From the NCBI RefSeq assembly GCF_003351025.1, contig NZ_QPCG01000002.1, forward strand, positions 1,346,890 through 1,410,889: 64,000 nt of DNA, given 5' to 3'. The position numbers and the translations under genes are program-made. Below are positions 26,984 to 35,787 of this stretch, one piece after another. Numbering within the stretch: the first letter of the stretch is position 1; each line of letters begins with the position of its first letter. Source of the stretch: Mucilaginibacter endophyticus. Lineage in GTDB: Bacteria; Bacteroidota; Bacteroidia; Sphingobacteriales; Sphingobacteriaceae. Under the pieces are notes generated by a model. That model worked only from the letters and a program-made list of their open reading frames with translations, was not told the DNA's origin and searched no databases.

Positions 26984-27877
26984 TTAAACATCACAAATAT
27001 GCACCGCTTTTCTGAGCGAAGCTATTTTGTCTTTTTGCTTTGGAATGAACTCTTGGGCTACAAAGCCTTTATGTCCCACCTCAACAATGGCGCGCATAAT
27101 AGCCGGGTAATATAATTCTTGAGTTTCGTCAATTTCATTGCGACCAGGAACACCACCTGTATGGTAATGCGCGATGTACTGATGATTAGCCCGGATATTA
27201 CGGATCACATCGCCCTCATCAATCTGCATATGATAAATATCATAAAGCAGTTTAAAGTTTTCAGAACCCAGCCTGCGGCAAAGTTCAGCGCCCCACTCTA
27301 CCCTATCGCACTGGTAATCTTTATGGTCAATCTTGCTGTTCAGCAATTCCATAACCAATACTACATTGTGTTTTTCGGCAAGGGCAACCATTGGTTTCAA
27401 ACCTTCAACGCAATTGTTCCAGCCTTCCTCGTCGGTTTTTCCGCGACGGCTGCCGCTAAAGCAAATCAGGTTTTTGTACCCGGCTTGTGCTACCAACGGA
27501 ATCATTTTGGTATAATTCTCGTGCAGCTTAGCGTGAAATTGTTTGTCGCCAAAACCATCGGTCAGGTTAATTTCGGCGCCATTGCACATAGACGAGAACA
27601 GGCCATACTTTTTCAGTGTAGGCCAGTCTGAAGGGCCAACAAGGTCAATACCTTTTATGCCGATATCTTTAGCAGCAGCACAAAGCTGATCTACGGTAAA
27701 ATCGCCGTAGCACCAGCGGCATACCGCATGATTAATATTGCCTTTTAGCTTGTCATCAGCCTGCATGTGTTTTTCAGTTTCGGTAGTAAATGAAGATAAT
27801 ACGCCCGACGCGCCAATAGCCGCCGTGCCCGCGATCATGCTTTTAATTGCCGAACGCCTGTTTTGATTTGATGCCAT
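26984..27877 (-). CDS. Exported hydroxypyruvate-isomerase-like TIM-barrel protein
   Basis: This 297-residue protein begins with a Tat-like signal (NQNRRSAIKSMIAGTAAIGASG). It is a TIM barrel close to hydroxypyruvate isomerase, with CRWCYGDFTVDQLC, GIKGIDLVGPSDW, VVLVMELLNSK, LLYDIYHMQIDEGD, YIAHYHTGGVPGRNE and GFVAQEFIP. The Glu/Asp/His/Glu metal-site pattern is intact. It is encoded between an MFS transporter gene and a second TIM-barrel gene, 51 bases before the latter. A role in interconverting a keto-sugar is inferred from context. The name hydroxypyruvate isomerase should be read as a family label only. Confidence 0.86.
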   Translation of the reverse strand: MASNQNRRSAIKSMIAGTAAIGASGVLSSFTTETEKHMQADDKLKGNINHAVCRWCYGDFTVDQLCAAAKDIGIKGIDLVGPSDWPTLKKYGLFSSMCNGAEINLTDGFGDKQFHAKLHENYTKMIPLVAQAGYKNLICFSGSRRGKTDEEGWNNCVEGLKPMVALAEKHNVVLVMELLNSKIDHKDYQCDRVEWGAELCRRLGSENFKLLYDIYHMQIDEGDVIRNIRANHQYIAHYHTGGVPGRNEIDETQELYYPAIMRAIVEVGHKGFVAQEFIPKQKDKIASLRKAVHICDV

Positions 27878-27903
27878 GGTTATAATTGGTTAGTGCTGGT
27901 AAT

Positions 27904-29127
27904 TTATTCGGATGCACCCTTTTTTTCTTTGAACGACAGGAAGAATAACAGGAATACTGCTGCCGCAATTGAAGCCGGGATCAGCCAAATCATTCTCCAA
28001 TCGTGACCTGCCGGGCCATTATAGTTGTCTGATATTTTACCTGCCACATAAAAGCCTATCAGCATACCAACGCCATAAGTGGCAAGGGTTATCATACCTT
28101 GCGCTGCGCTTTTGTATTGTACACCAGCTTTCGAATCGGTATAAATTTGACCAGATACAAAGAAAAAGTCATAACAAACACCGTGCAGGGCAATACCAAT
28201 TATCAGCATGAAGCTCAAATCGCCGGCATTGCCGTAAGCAAACAGCGCATAACGCACCGCCCATGCTAACATACCAACAAGTATAGTCCATTTAAAACCA
28301 GCCCTTTTAAAGAAAATAGGCAAGCAAAGCAGGAACGCTACTTCTGAGGCCTGGCCAATGGTCATTTTACCAGTAGGATTGTTAACCTTAATATCGGTCA
28401 AGAAACTGTTGGCATTTTGATAATAAAATGCCAGCGGAATACAGATCAATATCGAGGCAACAAAGAAAATGGCAAAGTTTGGATCTTTAAGCAATTTCAA
28501 CGCGTCAAGACCAAGCACCTGTCCAATGCTTACTTTTTCGCCTTTTGCAACCTTTGGAGGGGTTGCCGGTAAAGTAAAGCTGAATACACCTAAAACGGCA
28601 GATGCTATACCGGCCATCAGGAATGTGTTTTTCAGCATGCCTTTACCAATTCCATCCGGTGAATCCCAATGGAAAAGGAAGCTGATAAGTAAACCGGCCA
28701 AAATCCAGCCAATTGTACCCCACACCCTAATTGATGAAAACTCCTTTTCAGGATCAGTCATTTGATTAAAAGATACAGAGTTAACAAGCGCCAGGGTTGG
28801 CATATATAACACCATATAACCTAACACATAGGGATAAAATACAGAAACATCGGCAGCTGAATACATTTGATACATAAGGCCTGCACCTACTAAATGAAGT
28901 ACACCTAATATCTTTTCGGCGTTAAAATACTTATCGGCTATTAATCCTATAATAAATGGAGCAATAATAGCGCCCCAAGATTGTGTAGAAAAAACTTCGC
29001 CGGATTGCGCGCCTGTAGCATGAAGAGTTTTATCTAAAAAAGTACCTAAAGTTACAAACCATGCGCCCCAGATAAAAAACTCCAGGAACATCATGAACGA
29101 TAGCTTTGATTTTATCCCTATGGTCAT
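27904..29127 (-). CDS. MFS transporter of the nucleoside/H+ symporter (NupG-like) family
   Basis: This 407-residue inner-membrane protein has about twelve hydrophobic helices. The start KLSFMMFLEFFIWGAWFVTLG, the segment LVNSVSFNQMTDPEKEFSSIRVWGTIGW (partly) and the PTLA loop are typical of the Nuc_H_symport family. In Bacteroidota such proteins often sit with Gfo/Idh and TIM-barrel sugar genes. Here it is tightly packed between the cytochrome c gene (10 bases) and a TIM-barrel gene (26 bases). Uptake of an oxidised monosaccharide or glycoside is therefore more likely than nucleoside uptake, but this is inference. Confidence 0.88.
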   Translation of the reverse strand: MTIGIKSKLSFMMFLEFFIWGAWFVTLGTFLDKTLHATGAQSGEVFSTQSWGAIIAPFIIGLIADKYFNAEKILGVLHLVGAGLMYQMYSAADVSVFYPYVLGYMVLYMPTLALVNSVSFNQMTDPEKEFSSIRVWGTIGWILAGLLISFLFHWDSPDGIGKGMLKNTFLMAGIASAVLGVFSFTLPATPPKVAKGEKVSIGQVLGLDALKLLKDPNFAIFFVASILICIPLAFYYQNANSFLTDIKVNNPTGKMTIGQASEVAFLLCLPIFFKRAGFKWTILVGMLAWAVRYALFAYGNAGDLSFMLIIGIALHGVCYDFFFVSGQIYTDSKAGVQYKSAAQGMITLATYGVGMLIGFYVAGKISDNYNGPAGHDWRMIWLIPASIAAAVFLLFFLSFKEKKGASE

Positions 29128-29137
29128 GAAAATTTAA

Positions 29138-29581
29138 TTATTTTTTTAATGATAGAATGTATTTAACAATTTCTTTAGCATCGCTTTCAGGCAATGAAGG
29201 GTGCGGAGTCATGGCGATGTTACCCCAGTTACCGCTACCGCCGGCAATGATCTTTTTTGCGAGCATATCAATGTTAGCATCTGAAGCATCATATTTTTTT
29301 GCAACCTCTTCAAATGCAGGGCCGATAACTTTAGTATCAACTTTATGACAAGTGCTGCAATCTAATGATGCCATTAATTTTTCGCCGGCCGATGAACCTG
29401 CAGAACCACCTGCCGGTTCGGTACCTGTTTTTGCTACAACAGTATCTGCGTTAGCATCAGCAGCTTTTGCTGATTGATTTGCACCGTTAGTGCTGTCGCT
29501 TCCACCGGTGTTTTTTGATGAATTTCCGCCGCAGGCAGCAAACGCTGCGCTGATACAAAGAATAACGAATACTTTTTTCAT
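29138..29581 (-). CDS. Class I cytochrome c lipoprotein
   Basis: This 147-residue protein has a lipoprotein signal (ISAAFAACG, Cys17) followed by a low-complexity Ser/Gly/Ala linker (residues 18-66). A small mono-haem cytochrome c domain then carries the haem motif CSTCH (about residues 76-80) and a distal Met in NIAMTPHPSL. It resembles cytochrome c551-type electron carriers. Its place inside the sugar-oxidation cluster suggests it takes electrons from the FAD-dependent GMC dehydrogenases and passes them to the respiratory chain. It is probably anchored in a membrane facing the periplasm. Confidence 0.92.
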   Translation of the reverse strand: MKKVFVILCISAAFAACGGNSSKNTGGSDSTNGANQSAKAADANADTVVAKTGTEPAGGSAGSSAGEKLMASLDCSTCHKVDTKVIGPAFEEVAKKYDASDANIDMLAKKIIAGGSGNWGNIAMTPHPSLPESDAKEIVKYILSLKK

Positions 29582-29722
29582 AAAAGTTTAATTGTGGTTT
29601 TTGATGATAACCTTGCCGAAAATCTGCCGTTAACAAAACTTCTGCTGTTTTTCATCATGTAATTTTAATTGGGTTGGTTAATCAGGCGAAAATTACAACT
29701 TTTTATGATATTTAAAGCCTTA

Positions 29723-31030
29723 TTAAACCGATATAGCACCTAATGAAGCGGTTTTTTTACGTGAACGCATGTAAATCACCAGGCCTATAAATGCTACGAT
29801 TAATACAACAGGGATCATAAGGGTAGTATTCAATACTTCCGGACCCGCCGCCGACCTTGCCGCGTCAAACGCTTTGGCCATCTCCGACCCTGCCGGGGCC
29901 GAACGATAAGCGTCCAGGTTTGCTCCTGCCGGTAATTTGGAAACCATGATATTATCATAGAAACCGCCCATGAACATCATATAAACAGATACGCCAAACA
30001 TGCCTGCACCACCCATCAGGTTTAAACCTACTGCACCAGTGCGTGGCAGATTTTCGGCCACAAAACCTATCATACATGGCCAGAAGAAAGCTACACCCAA
30101 GCCAAAGATCACCGCGGCGAAATAGATAGCGTCACCATGCAGGTGTACCATCAGGTAAATACCTAATGCTGATAAAACAGCAGAGATCAGTAACACGCCC
30201 TGCGGGGCTAAACGATGTACTATCGGACTTGCAAAAGCGCGACCTAATACCTGTACCGATGCAACAAAGGTTAAGATGAGTATGGCATTATCTGTAACCG
30301 TTTTGAACAAAACATCTGTCCACTGGTTGGTGAATAATTCAGTAATAGCCGTTCCAAACATGCAGATGATCATGAATATAAACAAAGGATTTAGCAATGC
30401 CCTGTACATATCCTCGGTGCTAACACCTGCCGATACACGTTCGGTAACCGGGAAATCCAATTTTGAGAACAGGTAACCGTATGCTATGGTTGGAATCAAC
30501 ATTAAAGCAATCTCCACCTGCGAAATCCAATATGGTTTTGGCGATACGCCGTGTGCCAATGCGGTATCCAGGCCGAATACTATTAAAGTACCAATAACGA
30601 TGCCCGCCGGAAACCAAAGGTGAAAGTGATTGAGTTTGGTTGTTTTATTATCCGTAAATAATGATGCTACAAGCGGGTTGCAGGAAGCCTCAACCGTACC
30701 ATTAGCTATCCCTATCATTAAAGTAGAAAGGAACAGCGTCCAATAGCCATTGGCAAAAATGGTAAGCAGGATTCCCACCAGGTGGAAGATAAAAGCAGAC
30801 ACCAGCAGTTTTTTCATGCCGATGATATCCACAATAAAACCTCCGACAATGATAGCAAGCGGAAAGCCCCAAAACGCGGTTGCCGCGATAGTGCTTAACT
30901 GTGACGCATTCAGGTGAAATCTTACACCCTGATCGTTCAGGATCCCGGCACGGATACCGAATGACAATGAAGTTACAAGCAACGACAGGCAGCTTGCCCT
31001 GAATAGCTGTGTACGGTTAATAGTTTGCAT
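29723..31030 (-). CDS. MFS transporter, FucP/sugar-type
   Basis: This 435-residue transporter has about twelve transmembrane helices; the central loop follows VASLFTDNKTTKLNHFHLWFP. Features include GFIVDIIGMKKLLVSAF, the conserved A-type loop between helices 2 and 3, and a C-terminal half with GLGVAFFWPCMIGFVAE. It resembles the sugar:H+ MFS group (FucP-like) found in Bacteroidota sugar clusters. The substrate is not evident, but context points to a sugar or keto-sugar. The 141 bases to the cytochrome gene and 230 bases upstream (with a REP-like repeat) leave open whether it has its own promoter. Confidence 0.88.
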   Translation of the reverse strand: MQTINRTQLFRASCLSLLVTSLSFGIRAGILNDQGVRFHLNASQLSTIAATAFWGFPLAIIVGGFIVDIIGMKKLLVSAFIFHLVGILLTIFANGYWTLFLSTLMIGIANGTVEASCNPLVASLFTDNKTTKLNHFHLWFPAGIVIGTLIVFGLDTALAHGVSPKPYWISQVEIALMLIPTIAYGYLFSKLDFPVTERVSAGVSTEDMYRALLNPLFIFMIICMFGTAITELFTNQWTDVLFKTVTDNAILILTFVASVQVLGRAFASPIVHRLAPQGVLLISAVLSALGIYLMVHLHGDAIYFAAVIFGLGVAFFWPCMIGFVAENLPRTGAVGLNLMGGAGMFGVSVYMMFMGGFYDNIMVSKLPAGANLDAYRSAPAGSEMAKAFDAARSAAGPEVLNTTLMIPVVLIVAFIGLVIYMRSRKKTASLGAISV

Positions 31031-31159
31031 TTTAAATTATTTAGGTTATGATAATAATTGGTTAATTGGCTGTATCAAAATGCACTTTGCCGGTTTGCAC
31101 CAGCATGAATCCTGCCTTGTGAATCCCATCTTCAGGAAGCGGTTTCTCAAAAATAAATT

Positions 31160-31253
31160 ATGTCATTGCGAGCGTAGCGCGGCAATCGCATGCTATACAG
31201 AGTGGCCCTGTATAGCGTGCGATTGCTTCGTCGTTCCTCCTCGCAATGACATG
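31160..31253. repeat. REP-like palindromic intergenic repeat, copy 2
   Basis: The outer ends are inverted copies (ATGTCATTGCGAG at 31160, CTCGCAATGACAT ending at 31253). The core is a 19-base inverted repeat, GCAATCGCATGCTATACAG and its partner, with one mismatch around a seven-base loop. It lies just after the stop of the isomerase gene at 31261 (minus strand), between two genes of the cluster, and could act as a transcription attenuator. Confidence 0.75.
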
Positions 31254-31260
31254 GATGGTT

Positions 31261-32313
31261 TTATATCCCTAACGTTTTCCTGTTGAACGCGTCATCAGAA
31301 CCTGATGCAGCAAAATCATCAAAAGCACGCTCGGTAACACGAATAATATGATCTTTAATGAATTGAGCGCCTTCTCTTGCGCCGTCTTCAGGATGTTTAA
31401 GCGCACATTCCCATTCGAGTACGGCCCATCCTTTAAAATCATATTGTGTTAGTTTGCTGAAAATCGATTTAAAGTCAACCTGCCCATCGCCCAATGAACG
31501 GAAACGACCGGCACGGTCAACCCAGTTCTGGTAGCCACCGTAAACACCCTGACGACCGGTTGGATTAAACTCGGCATCCTTAACGTGGAACATCTTGATA
31601 CGTTCATGGTACAGATCGATGTATTCCAGGTAATCCAGGCACTGTAATACAAAGTGCGATGGATCATACAGCAAGTTGGCACGTTTGTGGCCTTTTACAT
31701 GATCAAGGAACATCTCGTAAGTGATACCGTCATGCAGATCTTCACCCGGATGGATCTCGTAGCAAAGGTCGATACCGTTTTCTTCGTAAACATCCAGTAT
31801 CGGTGTCCAGCGTTTGGCCAGTTCTTCAAAAGCGGTTTCTACAATACCGGCAGGGCGTTGAGGCCATGGATAAACCATTGGCCAAAGCAGCGCGCCGCTA
31901 AAGGTAACCGAAGCGTTTAAACCTAAATTTTTTGATGCCTGCGCTGCATATTTCAATTGCTGAACAGCCCATTTCTGCCTTTCGGTCGGGTTGCCACGTA
32001 GATGTTCAGGTGCAAAACCATCAAATAAGGTATCATAAACCGGGTTTACCGCAACAAGCTGACCTTGCAGGTGAGTTGATAGTTCGGTGATTTCTAAACC
32101 CGCAGCATTAACAATACCTTTAATTTCATCAGCATAAGTTTTGCTTTCGGCAGCCTTTTGCAGGTCGATAAAGCGTGCATCAAGCGTTGGCAGCTGTACA
32201 CCTTTATAGCCCAAACCTGCTGCCCACTGGCAGATGGATTCAAGGCTGTTAAACGGTGCCGCGTCGCCAATAAATTGTGCTATAAATATGGCAGGTCCTT
32301 TTATAGTGGTCAT
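31261..32313 (-). CDS. Cytoplasmic sugar phosphate isomerase/epimerase-family TIM barrel
   Basis: This 350-residue protein has no signal peptide, unlike its three relatives in the window, so it should act in the cytoplasm. The xylose-isomerase-like barrel shows GYKGVQLPTLDARF, ITELSTHLQGQ, IDLCYEIHPGEDLHDG, NLLYDPSHFVLQ, IKMFHVKDAEF and AVLEWECALKHP. The Glu/Asp/His/Glu metal ligands are present. It is followed 26 bases earlier on the transcript by a cytoplasmic Gfo/Idh oxidoreductase. The pair probably handles the imported oxidised sugar or returns it to central metabolism. Confidence 0.9.
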   Translation of the reverse strand: MTTIKGPAIFIAQFIGDAAPFNSLESICQWAAGLGYKGVQLPTLDARFIDLQKAAESKTYADEIKGIVNAAGLEITELSTHLQGQLVAVNPVYDTLFDGFAPEHLRGNPTERQKWAVQQLKYAAQASKNLGLNASVTFSGALLWPMVYPWPQRPAGIVETAFEELAKRWTPILDVYEENGIDLCYEIHPGEDLHDGITYEMFLDHVKGHKRANLLYDPSHFVLQCLDYLEYIDLYHERIKMFHVKDAEFNPTGRQGVYGGYQNWVDRAGRFRSLGDGQVDFKSIFSKLTQYDFKGWAVLEWECALKHPEDGAREGAQFIKDHIIRVTERAFDDFAASGSDDAFNRKTLGI

Positions 32314-32339
32314 GTTTTTTGTTTTAAGTAGATGATGAA

Positions 32340-33491
32340 TTAAATAGTGAAGTCAGTCCATTTAAGGTCCGATTTACCCGATGCAATCACATTTTCGATA
32401 AAGGCCATTCCGCGAACGCCCTCTTCAATTCCCGGGAAATCCAGTTCCTCGGGAGTAGCTTCTTTACCTTCCAAACCCGCTTTTACTGTTAAAGCAAAGT
32501 TGCGGTACAGGTTAGCGAATGCTTCCAGGTAACCTTCCGGGTGACCGGCAGGTGTACGAGTATTATGCTGCGCGAATGAGCTGGTATAACCACTACCTGT
32601 ACGCCAGGTTTCGGCCGGCTTATCGGTATACATAACGGTTAATGAATTAGCATCACTCTGGTGCCATTCTACCCCCCCTTTTTCACCATAAACCCTGATC
32701 TTTACATTATTTTCTTCACCGGCAGCAATCTGCGTAGCTGTAAGCACGCCGCTTGCACCATTATTGAATTTCAACAGGGCAGCACCATCGTCATCCAGCT
32801 TGCGGCCAGGAACTACAATGTTAATATCGGCGCAAATTTTTGTCACCTCTAAACTGGTAACGTACTCGGCCAGGTTAAAGGCGTGCGTACCTATATCGCC
32901 CATTGCACCTGCAATACCGCTTTTACCCGGATCGGTACGCCATGAGGCCTGTTTGTTATCTTCTCCTTCTAAAAATGTACTTAACCATCCCTGCGGATAC
33001 TCAACGTAAACTTTTTTAACAGCACCAATGGCGCCTGCTTTTATCAGTTGTTTAGCTTCCTTAACCATAGGGTAACCAGTGTAAGTATGGGTAAGGCAAA
33101 ACAGTTTACCTGATGCCTTTACTACTTTTTCCAGTTCTTTAGCCTCTTCAAGCGAAAAGGTCATGGGTTTATCAAGCACCACGTGAAAGCCATTCTCGAG
33201 CGCCATTTTGGTTGGGGCAAAATGCACATGGTTAGGCGTAACGATGCTGATCACCTGCACGCGTTCGTTCTCGGGCAGTTGTTTTTCTTTTTCAATTAGT
33301 TCCTGGTATGAGCTGTATGAGCGGCTTGCAGGTAAACCAAGCAACAAACCGCTGGCCTGTGATTTTTCGGCGTTGCTGCTGAAAGCGCCGCAAACCAGTT
33401 CATATTCGCCATCAATACGGGCGGCTATACGATGCACGGCACCAATAAAGGCGCCTTGTCCGCCGCCGATCATTCCTAATCTTAATTTCAT
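32340..33491 (-). CDS. Gfo/Idh/MocA-family oxidoreductase (cytoplasmic)
   Basis: This is a 383-residue NAD(P)-dependent dehydrogenase without signal peptide. The N-terminal Rossmann fold has GMIGGGQGAFIG (residues 6-17). The catalytic-site lysine lies in the motif DKPMTF (family consensus EKP), and the C-terminal domain has GAMGDIGTHAFNLAEY with the conserved His. It is encoded immediately upstream of the cytoplasmic TIM-barrel gene. It may reduce a 3-keto-sugar back to the sugar or oxidise an inositol-like substrate; the family covers both. A terminator-like hairpin at 33549 separates it from the preceding gene, so it may have its own promoter. Confidence 0.92.
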   Translation of the reverse strand: MKLRLGMIGGGQGAFIGAVHRIAARIDGEYELVCGAFSSNAEKSQASGLLLGLPASRSYSSYQELIEKEKQLPENERVQVISIVTPNHVHFAPTKMALENGFHVVLDKPMTFSLEEAKELEKVVKASGKLFCLTHTYTGYPMVKEAKQLIKAGAIGAVKKVYVEYPQGWLSTFLEGEDNKQASWRTDPGKSGIAGAMGDIGTHAFNLAEYVTSLEVTKICADINIVVPGRKLDDDGAALLKFNNGASGVLTATQIAAGEENNVKIRVYGEKGGVEWHQSDANSLTVMYTDKPAETWRTGSGYTSSFAQHNTRTPAGHPEGYLEAFANLYRNFALTVKAGLEGKEATPEELDFPGIEEGVRGMAFIENVIASGKSDLKWTDFTI

Positions 33492-33548
33492 TTGTTTTTG
33501 TTGGGGTTGATGTTTTGAATTAAAGGCTTCTCAATCGATTGTATACGT

Positions 33549-33581
33549 CAAAAACAGCATTACATCATAATGCTGTTTTTG
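33549..33581 (-). terminator. Terminator-like perfect hairpin inside the catabolic cluster
   Basis: The 14-base arms CAAAAACAGCATTA (33549-33562) and TAATGCTGTTTTTG (33568-33581) are perfect inverted copies with a five-base loop, giving a T-rich 3' side on both strands. It lies between the small-subunit gene and the Gfo/Idh gene and probably ends or attenuates the upstream transcript. Confidence 0.65.
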
Positions 33582-33637
33582 ACAATAATTTCATTGGGGT
33601 AATCACCAAAGGTATGATCAATTGATATTGCAATTTT

Positions 33638-34204
33638 TTAGGTTGCCCAGGCTTTATCGCCTTTTTTGTATGGCAGGTTACCATCATATTTACCAGGAAC
33701 GGCAATATAACGTAAAGCCTGTGTAGCACCCGGTTTTGAAGTGAAGAAACCAAGCAAGGTTAATTCTTTCAGCATCCTGAAGTAATGGTTAGGATCTTCG
33801 GGCTTTTTAGTTTTGGTATAATCTTTTTGTTCTTTGTCAAGGGCAGTTAACAACTCGGTACGCTGCTCCGGAGTAGCCTCCAGGAATTTTTTACCAAATT
33901 TTTTGTCGCTTGCGTCATTCAGGTCTTTTAAACCTTTGGTAAAGATCTTCTGGTCATCGGCAGTATAGCAATCCTGTACCATTACAGTCATAAACTTGCC
34001 AATTTCGGCCGCTTTAGCACCTGGGGTTGAGGTTGCAGGCAAAATGGTTTCGCCAATTTCATCCATCAGGGCCACATCATCCTGTGTAAAAAGGTCGTTT
34101 ACCTTTGGCGAAGATGATTTACATCCGGAGATGAAAAACTCGGCGCCGATGATGGTACCGCCAAGGATCAAACCTACCCTGCCTATCGCTTCTCTTCTAT
34201 TCAT
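33638..34204 (-). CDS. Gluconate 2-dehydrogenase subunit 3-family protein (small subunit, copy 1)
   Basis: This 188-residue protein starts with a Tat-like signal that ends in a lipobox (MNRREAIGRVGLILGG ... FISGC, Cys28). The body is mainly helical, with the family signature DEIGETILPATSTPGAKAAEIGKFM and a C-terminal LTLLGFFTSKPGATQALRY segment. In known three-part sugar dehydrogenases this subunit carries the export signal and escorts the FAD subunit, which has none, through the Tat system. The matching FAD subunit is most likely the GMC protein at 35788-37467, two genes upstream. Confidence 0.9.
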   Translation of the reverse strand: MNRREAIGRVGLILGGTIIGAEFFISGCKSSSPKVNDLFTQDDVALMDEIGETILPATSTPGAKAAEIGKFMTVMVQDCYTADDQKIFTKGLKDLNDASDKKFGKKFLEATPEQRTELLTALDKEQKDYTKTKKPEDPNHYFRMLKELTLLGFFTSKPGATQALRYIAVPGKYDGNLPYKKGDKAWAT

Positions 34205-34229
34205 GTTTAATTATTGATTTACAGAATTA

Positions 34230-34310
34230 GTGATTAGTTGGATTAGTGAATAGTGTTTACCAGACTTACGAAGTTTTAAAAACTTCGTAAGTCTTTTCCC
34301 AACTAATCAC
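34230..34310. repeat. Nested inverted repeat between cluster genes
   Basis: An outer 12-base inverted pair (GTGATTAGTTGG at 34230, CCAACTAATCAC ending at 34310) encloses a perfect 15-base hairpin (34262-34276 with 34280-34294, three-base loop). The T-run follows the hairpin on the plus strand only, so it is not a standard terminator for the minus-strand genes. Confidence 0.55.
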
Positions 34311-34321
34311 GTATTCCTAAA

Positions 34322-35749
34322 TTACGCTTTCAACACGAAACCTTCGCGGTAATCGCGTTTAATATACTTATTAACAGCATCAAAGTTGGTAACTTTCATA
34401 GCCTGGTTGTCCCAAACTAATTTTACCCTGCCACCATTTAACTCATGACCGCGAACCGCAAGGTTTGCCATCAATAATGCCTCGGTAAGCGGACCAGCCT
34501 TATCAAACGATGAGCTTAGTTCTGTTTTACCGTAACCGGCAATACAGCCTTCAACCCATTGCGCATAGTGACCGTTTGCGCCACCTGCCACACGGGCCCA
34601 TTTTTGCGGAGCTTTCGCATCTTTGGTAAGCGATTTTGGTAATAATGTTGGCGCATCAGAATAAGTACTTGCGTACATTTTTCCTTTTGTACCAATGAAT
34701 AATGTACCGTTACCTTCTTCACCGCCAAAGTTTTCGCTTGCCAGCAATTCGATAGGTCTTTCAGGCTGAATACCACCGTCCATCCAGTGCAGGGTAACAT
34801 CGCCTTTGGTTTTATCAGTTTTAGGGAACGTTAATGTGATGTGGCTTGACGGAGGGCAGCTTTCAGGGAAGTGGCCTTCTTTAAACTCATCTACATAAAC
34901 ACTACCAACGCTGGCCTGAACGTCTTTTGCATACTGAATACCCAACACTCGGAAAGGCGCTTCAACCAGGTGACAGCCCATATCGCCAAGGGCACCGGTA
35001 CCGTAATCCCACCAGCCGCGCCAGTTAAATGGTACCAGTTTATCAACGTAATCTTTTTTAGGTGCAGTACCCAACCACAGGTCCCAATCCAGTTCTTTAG
35101 GGATGTTTGGCTGTGGTGGTGGCCATGCAATACCTTGTGGCCAAACAGGGCGGTTTGTCCAGCAATAAACAGTGTGCACATCACCAATCAGATCGGCATC
35201 ATACCATTCTGAAAGTAAACGTGTACCATCATTTGACGCACCCTGGTTACCCATTTGTGTTACTACTTTATATTTTTTGGCAGCCTCAGTCAATAAACGA
35301 GCTTCCCAAATATCGTGAGTTAACGGTTTTTGAACATAAACGTGCTTGTTTAACTGCATCGCATTGTATGTGATGATAGCATGGTTATGATCTGGAGTTG
35401 AAACCGATACGGCATCAAAATGCTTGTGTTCTTTGTCAAACATTTCGCGCCAGTCTTTATAATACTTTGCTTTAGGGAAATCACCGCGAGATTTGGCCGC
35501 TCTTCTGTCGTCCACGTCGCATAGGAAAGCGATTTCAGCTTTACCGCTTTTGTAAAAATTAGCGATATCGCTTTGGCCTTTACCACCTGCACCAACGCCG
35601 GCAATTAACAATTTATCGCTTGGGGCAATGAAGCCTTTACCGCCCAATACATGGCGCGGAACGATCATAAAGCCAGCTGCCGCAATAGCGCCGCTTTTAA
35701 GGAATTGCCTTCTCGACGGATTAGGGGTTTTGTCCTTTTCTTCAGTCAT
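34322..35749 (-). CDS. Tat-exported Gfo/Idh/MocA-family oxidoreductase
   Basis: This 475-residue dehydrogenase has a twin-arginine signal (PSRRQFLKSGAIAAAGFMIVP). The Rossmann domain shows VGAGGKGQSDI, then CDVDDRRA, STPDHNH and the active-site motif QKPLTHD (EKP equivalent). The C-terminal domain contains GDMGCHLVEAPF. Tat export in the folded state is expected because these enzymes keep NAD(P) tightly bound in the periplasm, where they cycle between oxidising and reducing sugars without free cofactor. It sits between the GMC catalytic subunit and its small subunit. Confidence 0.92.
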   Translation of the reverse strand: MTEEKDKTPNPSRRQFLKSGAIAAAGFMIVPRHVLGGKGFIAPSDKLLIAGVGAGGKGQSDIANFYKSGKAEIAFLCDVDDRRAAKSRGDFPKAKYYKDWREMFDKEHKHFDAVSVSTPDHNHAIITYNAMQLNKHVYVQKPLTHDIWEARLLTEAAKKYKVVTQMGNQGASNDGTRLLSEWYDADLIGDVHTVYCWTNRPVWPQGIAWPPPQPNIPKELDWDLWLGTAPKKDYVDKLVPFNWRGWWDYGTGALGDMGCHLVEAPFRVLGIQYAKDVQASVGSVYVDEFKEGHFPESCPPSSHITLTFPKTDKTKGDVTLHWMDGGIQPERPIELLASENFGGEEGNGTLFIGTKGKMYASTYSDAPTLLPKSLTKDAKAPQKWARVAGGANGHYAQWVEGCIAGYGKTELSSSFDKAGPLTEALLMANLAVRGHELNGGRVKLVWDNQAMKVTNFDAVNKYIKRDYREGFVLKA

Positions 35750-35787
35750 GGGTGTTTTTGTTATAGGTTGTTTTTATGTGATAGTGA

